Assembly: GCA_036260075.1 (NCBI GenBank)
Contig: DATAAM010000066.1
Span: forward strand, 7,921-71,920
Reading direction: 5' to 3'
Length of the DNA stretch: 64,000 nt
Source of the DNA: DATAAM01 sp036260075
Lineage (GTDB): Bacteria; Actinomycetota; Acidimicrobiia; Acidimicrobiales; JAHWLA01
Part shown: in pieces, positions 52,038-60,663 of the stretch
How positions within the stretch are numbered: position 1 is the stretch's first letter
Layout of the letters: each line of letters starts with the position of its first letter
Translations under genes and position numbers: made by a program
Notes under the pieces: generated by a model
Told to the model about the DNA's origin: nothing
Databases searched by the model: none
What the model saw: only the letters and a program-made list of their open reading frames with translations

Positions 52038-53209
52038 TGCCAGAGGACGGGGTGCAGCACGTGCACGCCCTGCAACCCCTTCAGCTCCACCGTGCGGGGC
52101 GGGCCGAAGTCGAACTCGCCGCTCGACTCCACCAGCTCCTTCAGCAACGAGGACACCAGCACGGTGTCGCCGTCGGCTTCGTCGGCGATGCGCGCCGCCA
52201 GGATGACGCTGCGGCCGAACAGGTCGTTCTCCTCGCGGATGACCTCGCCGGTGTGCAGGCCGATCCGCACCCTGATGGCCTGGTCGGGGTGCTTCTCGGA
52301 CCACTCGGCGATCGCCCGCTGGATGCCGATGGCACAGCGCACGCCGCGCCGGGCGCCCGCGAACGCGACCATGAAGCTGTCGCCCTGCGACTTGACCTCG
52401 CGGCCGCCGCAGGCGGCGATCTGGGCGCGCACCAGCTCGTTGTGGGCACGCAGCAGCTCCTGGGCCTTGAGGTCGCCCAGCTTCTCGGTGAGGACGGTGA
52501 AGTCCTCGATGTCGCTGAAGAGGACGGTGACGGTGCCGTCGGGCGCCGTCTGCTCTTCCAGCGCGGGCGGGTCGGCGGCCACGGCGTCGGCCATCTGCTC
52601 GAGCCCGAGGTCGCTCGACGCGTCGCGTGCCTCCTTGCGCCGGCTGGGCCTGCTACGCACGACCACGCCGCCCCAGAAGGCGACCGCCTTGACCTTGATG
52701 ACGGGCGTGCCCGGCAGGATCGGGACGTCGTTCACCCGCCGGTCGACGCCGCCCATGATCGGTGTTCCCTCGACCTCGACGCGCACGCCCTCGGGCACGA
52801 CGATGTCGATGCCGCCCATGATCGCCACCGCCTTGACGTTGACGACGGGACCCGACCACTCGGCGGCCCGGAAGTCGAGGTGCACGCCGCCCCAGAAGGC
52901 GACCGCCTTCACCTTGTCGCCGGGGCGCCAGCGGCCACGGCGGACGCCGCCGCACATGATGCCGAGGACCATGGTGCACTTCGGCGATCGATCGGGAACG
53001 GCCGGCCCGGGGACGCCCAGCTCTGTGGCGATGGCGTCGAGCTCCTTGGTCGACCTCGCCTTCAGCACGAGCGAGACCCGGTCGGAGAACTCGTCGAGCG
53101 TGAGGAGGCCATCGGCGCACTGTGTGCGGAGCAGCGCGACCAAGCGGTCGCGGTCGGCGTCCGTAGGGCGCTCCGCCGGAGGCACTCCCTCCCTGTGCCG
53201 TTCGAGCAT
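52034..53209 (-). CDS. DUF1707-LiaF-like fusion to class III adenylate/guanylate cyclase
   Basis: 391 residues in three parts: DUF1707 (DADRDRLVALLRTQCADGLLTLDEFSDRV, about 15-60), a LiaF/DUF2154-like repeat region (KAVAFWGGVHLDF, KAVAIMGGIDIVV and TPIMGGVDRRV, 95-190), and a cyclase domain (VTVLFSDIEDFTVLTEKLGD ... VKSQGDSFMVAF ... IRVRIGLHTGEV) with both metal aspartates. No membrane helix. It would make cAMP or cGMP, perhaps in response to envelope state through the LiaF part (inference). First gene after a 26-nt gap from xdhC. Confidence 0.83.
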   Translation of the reverse strand: MLERHREGVPPAERPTDADRDRLVALLRTQCADGLLTLDEFSDRVSLVLKARSTKELDAIATELGVPGPAVPDRSPKCTMVLGIMCGGVRRGRWRPGDKVKAVAFWGGVHLDFRAAEWSGPVVNVKAVAIMGGIDIVVPEGVRVEVEGTPIMGGVDRRVNDVPILPGTPVIKVKAVAFWGGVVVRSRPSRRKEARDASSDLGLEQMADAVAADPPALEEQTAPDGTVTVLFSDIEDFTVLTEKLGDLKAQELLRAHNELVRAQIAACGGREVKSQGDSFMVAFAGARRGVRCAIGIQRAIAEWSEKHPDQAIRVRIGLHTGEVIREENDLFGRSVILAARIADEADGDTVLVSSLLKELVESSGEFDFGPPRTVELKGLQGVHVLHPVLWH

Positions 53210-53235
53210 CGTCCGGCCAGTCTCCCAGATGCCGG

Positions 53236-54366
53236 TCAGCCCGCGCCTGCAACGTGACGATCGTCACGTCCGCCCGGGTGGAGGGGGCCGTCCCGGTCAC
53301 GCAGCGACGGGGCGGCCCGGCCGGTGCGCAAGGCGATGATCTCGGCGCAGATCGACACGGCCGTCTCCTCCGGGGTGCGGGCACCCACGTCGAGGCCGAT
53401 GGGGGCCATGAGCCGGGCCAGCCCCGCGTCGTCGACCCCGGCCTCCCGCAGCCGCTCCACTCGGGTGGCGTGCGTGCGGCGCGAGCCCATGGCTCCGAGG
53501 TAGCCGACGTCGGTCTCCAGCGCGGCGAGGATGGCGGGCACGTCGAACTTGGGGTCGTGGGTGAGCACGCACACCGCGTCGCGACGGCCGAGCGACGGCC
53601 CCACCTCGGCCAGGTGGCGGTCGGGCCATTCCACCACCACCTCGTCGGCCATGGGGAACCGGGCGGCGGTGGCGAACACGGGCCGGGCGTCGCAGACGGT
53701 GACGCGGTAGCCGAGCAGCTTGGCCAGGCTCGCCAGCGCGGCGGTGAAGTCGACAGCGCCGAAGATCACCATGCGGGGTGGCGGGCCGAACGACTCCACG
53801 AAGGCGGCCACCTCCGACTGGCGAGCCTCGCCGTGGGGGCCGTAGTGGCGGATGACGGTGAGGCCCGAGGCCAACTCGCCGAGGGCGTCGCGGGCCACCA
53901 CCCGGTCGAGGTCGGGGTCGCCCAGGGTGCCGATCGGCTCGGCGTCGGGGCGCACGAGCAATGTGGCGCCCACGTTGGGCCCTGCCACCTCGGTGACCAG
54001 CGCCACCGGCTCCTCGGCGCGCAGGGCGTCGCGCAGTGGCTCGTAGACGGCCGGCCAGTCGAGCGGCTCCACGAACAGGGTGACGGTGCCGCCGCACGTG
54101 AGCCCCACGGCGAAGGCTTCGTCGTCGGAGTAGCCGAAGCTGACCAGGCGGGGCCTGTCGGTCCCGAGGACGTCGAGCGCCTCGGCGACCACTGCCCCCT
54201 CGACGCAGCCGCCCGACACGGAGCCCGCCACCTCGCCTGTGTCGTCGACCACCATCGCCGCCCCCGGGTCGCGCGGTCCGGATCCTTCGAGGCCGACGAC
54301 GCGCGCCAGCGCAAGCCGACGGCCGCTCGACCGCCGCCGCTCGATGTCGTCGAGGAGCTCTCTCAT
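53236..54366 (-). CDS. XdhC/CoxI-family molybdoenzyme maturation protein
   Basis: 376 residues. N-terminal XdhC block (ALARVVGLEGSGPRDPGAAMVVDDTGEVAGSVSGGCVEGAVVAEA) and C-terminal Rossmann domain (PPRMVIFGAVDFTAALASLAKLLGYRVTVCDARPVFA, CVLTHDPKFDVPAI, YLGAMGSRRTHATRVERL). XdhC proteins carry and sulfurate the molybdenum cofactor before insertion. ATG 54366 overlaps the VWA gene stop (ATGA). Confidence 0.88.
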   Translation of the reverse strand: MRELLDDIERRRSSGRRLALARVVGLEGSGPRDPGAAMVVDDTGEVAGSVSGGCVEGAVVAEALDVLGTDRPRLVSFGYSDDEAFAVGLTCGGTVTLFVEPLDWPAVYEPLRDALRAEEPVALVTEVAGPNVGATLLVRPDAEPIGTLGDPDLDRVVARDALGELASGLTVIRHYGPHGEARQSEVAAFVESFGPPPRMVIFGAVDFTAALASLAKLLGYRVTVCDARPVFATAARFPMADEVVVEWPDRHLAEVGPSLGRRDAVCVLTHDPKFDVPAILAALETDVGYLGAMGSRRTHATRVERLREAGVDDAGLARLMAPIGLDVGARTPEETAVSICAEIIALRTGRAAPSLRDRDGPLHPGGRDDRHVAGAG

Positions 54367-55451
54367 CGGGCGATCACCCGGGACAGTGCTTCGAGCGAGG
54401 CGAGCGAGTGCCCTTCCACCAGCTCGTCGACATAGGGCAGCGCCGCGGCCATGCCCCGGGCCAGGGGCGCGTAGCCGGGCGTCGCCTTCAGCGGGTTGAC
54501 CCACACGATCCGGTGCGCCACCCGGCGCAACCGGGCCATCTCCTGGGCCAGGCGGCCCGGGTCGCCGCGGTCCCACCCGTCGGAGAGGACGACCACCACC
54601 GCGCCTCGGGCCAGGCCGCGCACGCCCCACTCGTCGTTGAACCGGCGCAGTCCCTCGCCCAAGCGGGTGCCGCCCGACCAGTCGACGACGGCGCGGGCGG
54701 CTGCGGCCAAGGCGGCGTCGGGGTCGCGGGTCGACAGCTCGCGCGTGAGCCGGGTGAGGCGCGTGCCCACGGCGAACGCCTCGACGCGGCGGCCGCCTGC
54801 CACCGCCGTGTGCAGGAAGCGGGCGAGCGCTCGGGCGTAGGGGTCCATCGAGCCGCTGACGTCGCACAGCAGGACGATCCGGCGGGGCCGTTGCGACGTC
54901 GCCTTGCGGGGCCGGCGCACCACCTCTCCCCCGGTCGCGAAGGCGGCGCGCACGGTGGCCCGCACGTCGGGCCTGCCGCCGCGGCGGCTGGGTCGCAGCC
55001 GGCGCGACCGACGCAGCGCGCCCGCCAGCCGGAGGTCGGCCATCAGACGACGGGCCTCGGCCAGCTCGTCGTGCGAGTACGCGGCGAAGTCCTTGTGGCG
55101 GAGCACCTCCCGGGGGCTGAAGCGGACGACGAGCGAGGGGACACCGGGCTCCGCCTGCGTGCCGGCCTTGTCGCCGTCCGCGTCGAGGCCGAGCTCCGGC
55201 TCCTCTGCGCCGAGGGAGACGACCGGCATCTCGTCGCCCTCCTCGCCGGTCCAGAACGCAGAGAAGGCCCGGTCGTAGGCGGGCGCGTCCTCGGGGCGCC
55301 GCACGAGCGCGGCCCGCCCAGCCCAGTACACCCCGTCGCGTCGTTCGAGGCCCACGGCGTCGAGCGCCTCGGCCAACAGCACGACGCTGCCCACCGGCAC
55401 GTCGACCCCGTGGCGCCGCACCGCCGCCGCGAAGGCGACGGCGACGTTCAC
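54363..55451 (-). CDS. VWA-domain protein (CoxE-like)
   Basis: 362 residues. The C-terminal VWA domain has MIDAS motif DVSGSM (RRIVLLCDVSGSMDPYARALARFL), a threonine in SGGTRLGEGL and aspartate in VVVLSDGWDRGD. The N-terminus is helical. It works with the adjacent MoxR ATPase as a chaperone pair (CoxD/CoxE) to assemble metal cofactors such as the Mo-Cu site of CODH. GTG start in a 4-nt overlap with moxR. Confidence 0.85.
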   Translation of the reverse strand: MNVAVAFAAAVRRHGVDVPVGSVVLLAEALDAVGLERRDGVYWAGRAALVRRPEDAPAYDRAFSAFWTGEEGDEMPVVSLGAEEPELGLDADGDKAGTQAEPGVPSLVVRFSPREVLRHKDFAAYSHDELAEARRLMADLRLAGALRRSRRLRPSRRGGRPDVRATVRAAFATGGEVVRRPRKATSQRPRRIVLLCDVSGSMDPYARALARFLHTAVAGGRRVEAFAVGTRLTRLTRELSTRDPDAALAAAARAVVDWSGGTRLGEGLRRFNDEWGVRGLARGAVVVVLSDGWDRGDPGRLAQEMARLRRVAHRIVWVNPLKATPGYAPLARGMAAALPYVDELVEGHSLASLEALSRVIAR

Positions 55452-56335
55452 CGCACCTCCGCGAGCAGCTCCCGCAGGCCGACGGCCCGAACGCGCTCCT
55501 GGTCCTCGCGGTACTTCACGACGGCGCCCAGGGTGGCGGCGACGGTAGCCTCGTCGAGCGCGGCTCGCCCGAGCGCGGCCAGCGCCTCCGCCCAGTCGAT
55601 CGTCTCCGCCACGCCGGGCGGCTTGTACAGGTCGAGGGCGCGCAGCCGCTCGACTGCCGCCGCCACCTGCCGGGCCAGCGACTCGGCCACCTCCGGCACC
55701 CGGCGGCGCACGATGGCGACCTCGCGCTCGAGGTCGGGGTGTTCCACCCAGTGGTACAGGCAGCGGCGCTTCAGCGCGTCGTGCACGTCGCGCGTGCGGT
55801 TCGAGGTGATCACCACCACGGGGGGCACGATCGCCCGGAACGTGCCCAGCTCGGGGACGGTGATCGCGTAGTCGGACAGGATCTCCAGCAGGAAGGCCTC
55901 GAACTCGTCGTCGGCCCGGTCGAGCTCGTCGATGAGCAGGACCGGAGGCGGCCCCTCGCCGTCGTGGGCAATGGCCCGAAGGAGCGGACGGCGGACGAGG
56001 AACCGCTCCGAGTAGAGCTCGTCCTCCACGTCGACGCCACGACCCTCGGCCGCCCGCAGGTGGAGGAGCTGTCGCGAGTAGTCCCACTCGTACACGGCCT
56101 GTGAGACGTCGACGCCCTCGTAGCACTGGAGCCGGAGCAGCTCGCCGCCGGTCCATCGGGCGAGCACCTTGGCCAGCTCCGTCTTGCCCACGCCTGCCTC
56201 GCCCTCCAACAGGAGCGGCCGGCGGAGCCGCACGGCGAGGAAGACGGCAGTCGCCAGCCCTTCGTCGGCGAGGTAGTCGTGGTCGGCCAACGCCCGGTGG
56301 ACGACGTCGACCGAGAGCTCCTCCCCCGTCGTCAC
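55448..56335 (-). CDS. MoxR-family AAA+ ATPase (CoxD-like)
   Basis: 295 residues: Walker A EGEAGVGKTELAKVLA, Walker B PPPVLLIDELDRADDEFEAFLLEIL, sensor 1 PVVVITSNRTRDV and the MoxR helical lid (DALKRRCLYHWVEHPDLEREVAIV). It remodels or activates a metalloenzyme with the VWA protein. GTG 56335 overlaps the stop of the L,D-transpeptidase gene (GTGA). Confidence 0.88.
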   Translation of the reverse strand: MTTGEELSVDVVHRALADHDYLADEGLATAVFLAVRLRRPLLLEGEAGVGKTELAKVLARWTGGELLRLQCYEGVDVSQAVYEWDYSRQLLHLRAAEGRGVDVEDELYSERFLVRRPLLRAIAHDGEGPPPVLLIDELDRADDEFEAFLLEILSDYAITVPELGTFRAIVPPVVVITSNRTRDVHDALKRRCLYHWVEHPDLEREVAIVRRRVPEVAESLARQVAAAVERLRALDLYKPPGVAETIDWAEALAALGRAALDEATVAATLGAVVKYREDQERVRAVGLRELLAEVR

Positions 56336-57288
56336 GGTGTCGACGGAGGCGTGGACGAGGTGGTGGTGGACGACGTGGTGGGAGCCGTGGTCGTGCTCGT
56401 GGCGACGGTGGTGGTCGTGGTGGGCGCGGTCGTGGTGGTGCTCGTGCTGGTGGTCGTCGTCGGCCCCTCGCCGGGGGCCTGCTCGTCGAACGGCACGGGC
56501 GCCCGCTTGCCGCCGAGGACGTACACGGGCGTGCCCCGGTCGACTGTGTCGTGGAACCACGGCGAGGAGGGCATGGGGATGCGCACGCAGCCGTGGGAGG
56601 CCGGGTAGGCAGGCACCGACGGCGCGCCGTGGATGGCGATGCCGCCGTTGAAGTAGAGCGGGTTGTAGAGCTTGCCGAGCCGGCTCACCCGCAGGCCCTT
56701 GATCTTGCGGTTCACCTTGAACGACCCGCCCGGGGTGACCGCTGTGGCGCACTGGCCGTCCACGCAGTAGCGCTTGTTGTTGCCCGTGGACACGGGGAGG
56801 ATGCGCGTGAGCTCGCCGCCCTTGTAGAGGAACAGCACCTGGCGCTTGAGGTCGACCTCGACCCTGGTGCCCCCGCCGTCGGGCATCATCGGCGGCGGCG
56901 GCGTGGCCGTCTGCAGCGCCTTCACCACGTCGTCGGTGGCCCGACCGGTGCGCGGCAGGCCGTGGACCTTCTGGAAGGCGGTCACCGCGTGCTGCGTCAT
57001 GGCGTCGAAGGCGTCGTTCACGATGCCGGTGTCGTACTTCAGCGCCGCCAGCCGCTCCTCCAACGCCTGCACCTCGGGGCCCTTGGCGCCGCGCCCGAGG
57101 CCGGGCGGGATCGGCTTGGCCGTCGTCGTGGTCGTCGGGGGCGCCGTGGTCGTGGTGGTGGTCGACGTGGTGGTGGTGCTGGTGGTGGTCGCGGCGTCCT
57201 CCGCCGACGAGCCGGTGCACGCGCTGAGGCCTGCCGCCACGAGGACGGCCGCCGTGACGCCGGTGAAGGTGCGCGCGCTCGGGTGCAA
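56332..57288 (-). CDS. Lipoprotein L,D-transpeptidase with peptidoglycan-binding domain
   Basis: 318 residues. Lipobox L-S-A-C after a short hydrophobic signal, Thr-rich linker, PG-binding domain (GRGAKGPEVQALEERLAALKYDTGIVNDAFDAMTQHAVTAFQKVHGL) and YkuD catalytic domain (IHGAPSVPAYPASHGCVRIPM). It makes 3-3 peptidoglycan cross-links outside the membrane. A second Thr/Ser tail (~45 residues) is coded by simple repeats. TTG 57288 is the only in-frame start before the lipobox signal; a TATCAT -10 lies about 30 nt upstream. Confidence 0.82.
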   Translation of the reverse strand: MHPSARTFTGVTAAVLVAAGLSACTGSSAEDAATTTSTTTTSTTTTTTAPPTTTTTAKPIPPGLGRGAKGPEVQALEERLAALKYDTGIVNDAFDAMTQHAVTAFQKVHGLPRTGRATDDVVKALQTATPPPPMMPDGGGTRVEVDLKRQVLFLYKGGELTRILPVSTGNNKRYCVDGQCATAVTPGGSFKVNRKIKGLRVSRLGKLYNPLYFNGGIAIHGAPSVPAYPASHGCVRIPMPSSPWFHDTVDRGTPVYVLGGKRAPVPFDEQAPGEGPTTTTSTSTTTTAPTTTTTVATSTTTAPTTSSTTTSSTPPSTP

Positions 57289-57333
57289 AGAGGTCTCTCG
57301 GCTCGGGGAAGTGCCGTCATGATACGGCCGGCT

Positions 57334-57347
57334 TGACCGCACGGTCA
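57334..57347 (+). promoter_or_regulatory. Operator-like palindrome before the LLM gene
   Basis: TGACCG-CA-CGGTCA is a perfect inverted repeat, a form common for TetR-family operators. -10 TACGAT (57351-57356) is 4 bp downstream. No regulator gene is adjacent. Confidence 0.5.
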
Positions 57348-57370
57348 GGTTACGATCCGACGCAGCGTCG

Positions 57371-57422
57371 GGTTCTGGGGGAGGAATGCCGACGCAGGCG
57401 CCGGGATCCCTCCCCCAGAACC
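57371..57422. repeat. Intergenic palindrome, GTTCTGG family copy 1
   Basis: GGTTCTGGGGGAGG and CCTCCCCCAGAACC, perfect 14-base arms with a 24-nt loop, in the leader of the LLM gene. The arms resemble the repeats at 60593-60634 and 63966-63980. Confidence 0.75.
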
Positions 57423-57439
57423 GCAGACGAGGGAGGGAG

Positions 57440-58570
57440 ATGCGCATCTTCAGCTTCCACCTCATGCCCTATCCGGCGCTCCCGCCCGACTACGACGGGC
57501 CCGCGTGGGTGACGGTCCCCAACCGCCTGTACGACCCGCGCGTCGGCCACGAGGTCTACAACCGGTACCTCGACGAGCTCGTCGCCGCCGAGGAGCTCGG
57601 CTTCGACGGCGTGTGCGTCAACGAGCACCACCAGAACGCCTACGGGCTCATGCCCAGCCCCAACCTGATGGCGTCGATCCTGGCCCGGCAGACGACACGG
57701 GTGAAGATCGCCGTCGTCGGCAACGCGCTCCCCTTGTACGACCCGCCCACCCGGGTCGCGGAGGAGCTCGCCATGATCGACAACATCAGCGGCGGACGGC
57801 TCATCGCGGGGTTCGTGGTGGGCGGCGGCCCCGAGTACTACTCGTTCTCGATCAACCCGGCGTTCGCCCGTGAGCGCTTCTCCGAGGCCCACGACGTCGT
57901 CATGAAGGCGTGGACAGAGGACGGGCCGTGGGAGCACATCGGCAAGCACTACCGGCTGCGGTTCGGCAACACCTGGCCCAAGCCCCTTCAGCAGCCGCAC
58001 CCGGAGGTCTGGATCCCGGGTGCCGGATCGTTGGAGACGCTGGAGTTCGTGGCCAAGCGCCGCTACGCGTACATGGGCATCCCCTACTTCCACATCGACG
58101 TGTTCGACCGTCAGTTCCGCCTGTTCCGCGAGGCGTGCGAGCGCGAGGGCTATGCCTGCGACCCGTTGCAGGCGGGCTGGCTCACACCGATCTACGTGGC
58201 CGAGACCGACGCCGAGGCCCGGGCGCAGTACGAGGAGCACTGGTGGTACTTCGTCCGTCGCCTGCTCCCTGGCATCGACATCAGCCCGCCCGGCTACACC
58301 TCGGTGCGCAGCGTGGAGAACATCCTCAAGGGCATGAAGACGTTCGCCTCCCGGCTCACAAGCTGGGACGAGGTCGTCGAAGGGTCCTACGCCGTGGTCG
58401 GGTCGCCCGACACCGTCGCCGAACGGTTGGCCGAGAACGTCCGGCGGCTGGGGACCGGCAACCTCCTCGGGCTGTTCCAGTTGGGCACGCTCCCCGCCGA
58501 CCTCACCCGCCGCAACCTCGAGCTGTTCGCCGCCGAGGTCATGCCCAAGCTCCGGGCGCTCACGCTGTGA
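57440..58570 (+). CDS. LLM-class flavin/F420-dependent oxidoreductase
   Basis: 376 residues, luciferase-like TIM barrel. MRIFSFHLMPYPALP, DELVAAEELGFDGVCVNEHHQNAYGLMPSPNLMASILARQT, GNALPLYDPPTRVAEELAMIDNISGGRLIAGFVVG and the C-terminal YAVVGSPDTVAERLAENV. A monooxygenase acting on an unknown carbon or sulfur substrate. ATG 57440 follows a GAGGGAGGGAG ribosome site. It overlaps the hydrolase by GTGA. Confidence 0.88.
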   Translation: MRIFSFHLMPYPALPPDYDGPAWVTVPNRLYDPRVGHEVYNRYLDELVAAEELGFDGVCVNEHHQNAYGLMPSPNLMASILARQTTRVKIAVVGNALPLYDPPTRVAEELAMIDNISGGRLIAGFVVGGGPEYYSFSINPAFARERFSEAHDVVMKAWTEDGPWEHIGKHYRLRFGNTWPKPLQQPHPEVWIPGAGSLETLEFVAKRRYAYMGIPYFHIDVFDRQFRLFREACEREGYACDPLQAGWLTPIYVAETDAEARAQYEEHWWYFVRRLLPGIDISPPGYTSVRSVENILKGMKTFASRLTSWDEVVEGSYAVVGSPDTVAERLAENVRRLGTGNLLGLFQLGTLPADLTRRNLELFAAEVMPKLRALTL

Positions 58571-59361
58571 CAACCACCGTCGGGGAGATCGAGCTTCGCC
58601 GCCTGGGGAGCGGGCCGCCGCTGGTTTACCTGCACTCCGCGGTGGGCGAGGGCGAGGGCTTCGTGCTGCTCGACAGGCTGGCGCAGCACGTCGACGTGGT
58701 GGCGCCGATGTTCCCCGGCTACGGCGAGTCCGAGGGCATCGAGCGCATCGACGACATGGAGGACGTGGCCTTCCACCTCCTCGACGTGTGGGATCGCCTC
58801 GGCCTCGACGCGCCCGCAGTGGTGGGCAACTCCCTCGGCGGGTGGATGGCACTGGAGCTGGCCGTGCGCCACCCCGAGCGGGTGTCGGCGCTGGTGCTCG
58901 TCAATCCCGTGGGCCTCCACATCGAGGGGGCGCCGATCAAGGACGTGTTCGGTCGCAGCCCCGCCGAGCTGGCGGGCGACTTCTTCGCCGACCCGGAGCA
59001 CCCCATGGCCCAGACGATGCGCATGCTGTCGGAACTGCGAAGCAGCGACGTGCCGTTCGACGTGGTGCGACCGCTGTACCAGACGATGTCGGCCACGGCT
59101 CGGCTGGCGTGGGACCCGTACCTCCACAACCCCAAGCTGGCGAAGCGGCTGCACCGGGTGAACGCTCCCACGCTGATCGTGCGGGGCGCACAGGACACGC
59201 TCGTGCCCCGTGCCCATGCCGAGGCGTACGCCTCAGCGATCGCGGGCGCCCGCCTCGTCGAGGTCGAGCGGGCCGCCCACCTGCTCGCCGTCGAGCGCCC
59301 CGACGAGCTGGCGCGTCTCGTCGTCGACTTCCTCGGGATCGTCGAGGGCGCGCAGCAGTGA
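58567..59361 (+). CDS. Alpha/beta hydrolase, serine type
   Basis: 264 residues. GNSLGGWMALELA is the nucleophile elbow with Ser; RGAQDTLVPRAHAEAYA carries the acid; RAAHLLAVERPDEL the histidine. The operon with an LLM monooxygenase suggests a degradative pair in which oxygenation is followed by ester, lactone or C-C hydrolysis (inference). GTG start in a 4-nt overlap. Its last 129 nt overlap the convergent MFS gene. Confidence 0.83.
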   Translation: MTTTVGEIELRRLGSGPPLVYLHSAVGEGEGFVLLDRLAQHVDVVAPMFPGYGESEGIERIDDMEDVAFHLLDVWDRLGLDAPAVVGNSLGGWMALELAVRHPERVSALVLVNPVGLHIEGAPIKDVFGRSPAELAGDFFADPEHPMAQTMRMLSELRSSDVPFDVVRPLYQTMSATARLAWDPYLHNPKLAKRLHRVNAPTLIVRGAQDTLVPRAHAEAYASAIAGARLVEVERAAHLLAVERPDELARLVVDFLGIVEGAQQ

Positions 59362-60564
59362 CGGGCGCGTGAGCGCGACGAAGAGCACGAACGCCACGAA
59401 CGCGGCCGCCGCCACCACCGTGGTCTCGTCGAGCCCGATGCGATCGGCCACCGCACCCTGCACGAGCGCGCCGATCGGGTAGATCGACCCGAGAGCCACG
59501 AAGTAGAGGCTGAGGATGCGGGCCCGGAACTCGACGGGCGCCCGCAGCTGCACCACGGTGTTGAGCCCCGACAGGATGCCGATGTACAGCCCGCCGACCA
59601 CCACCAAGGCGAGCAACGCGAGCGCCACCCCACCCGCGGCGGCGTAGGCGACCAGCGCGATGGCCGTGCCCACCATGTAGACGACGAGCATGCGCCGACG
59701 ACCGAAGCGCAGCGCGAGCGGAGCGATGAGGAGCGCGCCGACCACGGCGCCCACGCCTTGGGCGGTCGTGAGCGCGCCGGTGGCCGAGGCGGTGGCCTTC
59801 TCACCGCCCGCGACGAGGATCGACGCCTTCGCCGGGATGAGGGCGATGAACGGGGCGAGCAGGAAGGCGGCCACGGAGATGAAGAAGACCGCCGCGCGGC
59901 AACCGGGCTCGGCCCAGGTGGCGCGGGCGCCCGCCCTGATGCGCTCGAAGAGCCCCTCGCCGTCGTCGCTCGGGCGGTGGGGCGGCAGGCGGACGAGCAG
60001 GAGCGCGCCGATGAAGACGAAGAAGGAGACGGCGTTGACGGCGAACGCCCACGTGAACGACGTGGCGGCGATGACGACGCCCGCCAGCGCGGGGCCCACC
60101 ACGCGGCCGAGGTTGTACTGGGCCGAGCCGAGGGAGGCGGCGGCGAGCAGGTGCTCGCGGGGCACGAGGTCGGGGACCATCGCCTGGTAGAAGGGCATCG
60201 TCAGGGCGAAGACGCACCCGTGGCCGAGCACGACCGCGGTGACGAGGCCGGGCGAGGCGCGGTCGGTGGCGCTCAGCAGGGCGAGCACGGTGGCCAGGCC
60301 CGCGCCCGCCACGTTGCCCACGATCAACCAACGGCGGCGGTCGAGGCGGTCGGCCATCGCTCCGCCGATGGGGGCGAGCAGGCCCATGGGGAGGAACGCC
60401 GCCACCGCCACCAACGCCGTCCACCGGGCCTGCCCGGTGCGCTCGGTGACCAGCGCCCCCACCGCGACCGTCTGCATCCACGTGCCCACGTTGGACACGA
60501 CGCCCGAGGACCACACCAGCGCGTAGTTGCGGTGGCGCAGCGGAGCGAGGGAGGACGGCAGCAC
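59233..60564 (-). CDS. MFS transporter (EntS/MFS_3-like)
   Basis: 443 residues, about 12 membrane segments. APIGGAMADRLDRRRWLIVGN is motif A; SLGSAQYNLGRVVGPALAGVVI and NTVVQLRAPVEFRARILSLYFVALGSIYPIGALVQGAVADR mark the EntS-like exporter group. Substrate unknown. GTG 60564 is leaderless: minus-strand TAGTCT at 60571-60576, six bases upstream. The cytoplasmic C-terminal tail is what overlaps the hydrolase gene. Confidence 0.87.
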   Translation of the reverse strand: MLPSSLAPLRHRNYALVWSSGVVSNVGTWMQTVAVGALVTERTGQARWTALVAVAAFLPMGLLAPIGGAMADRLDRRRWLIVGNVAGAGLATVLALLSATDRASPGLVTAVVLGHGCVFALTMPFYQAMVPDLVPREHLLAAASLGSAQYNLGRVVGPALAGVVIAATSFTWAFAVNAVSFFVFIGALLLVRLPPHRPSDDGEGLFERIRAGARATWAEPGCRAAVFFISVAAFLLAPFIALIPAKASILVAGGEKATASATGALTTAQGVGAVVGALLIAPLALRFGRRRMLVVYMVGTAIALVAYAAAGGVALALLALVVVGGLYIGILSGLNTVVQLRAPVEFRARILSLYFVALGSIYPIGALVQGAVADRIGLDETTVVAAAAFVAFVLFVALTRPSLLRALDDPEEVDDETRQLVGALDGEQVGGPLDLDEAGARDR

Positions 60565-60570
60565 GGCCCG

Positions 60571-60576
60571 AGACTA
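60571..60576 (-). promoter_or_regulatory. -10 box of MFS gene
   Basis: TAGTCT on the minus strand, six bases before GTG 60564. Confidence 0.5.
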
Positions 60577-60592
60577 CGGGCACCTCCAACCT

Positions 60593-60634
60593 TCTGGTGG
60601 GAGAAACCGCCCGCGGTCGATCCCTCCCACCAGA
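60593..60634. repeat. Intergenic palindrome, GTTCTGG family copy 2
   Basis: TCTGGTGGGAG and CTCCCACCAGA, perfect 11-base arms with a 20-nt loop, between the MFS and secreted-protein genes. Shares GATCCCTCCC-CCAGA with copy 1. Confidence 0.75.
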
Positions 60635-60663
60635 GCGGCTGCTCCGCCCGGGGCGCACGCCCC

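Noticed and set aside
56332..56480. CRISPR-like or tandem DNA repeat in GTGGTCGTGG-rich sequence
   Set aside because: It is the coding repeat of the Thr/Ser tail of the L,D-transpeptidase; no spacers.
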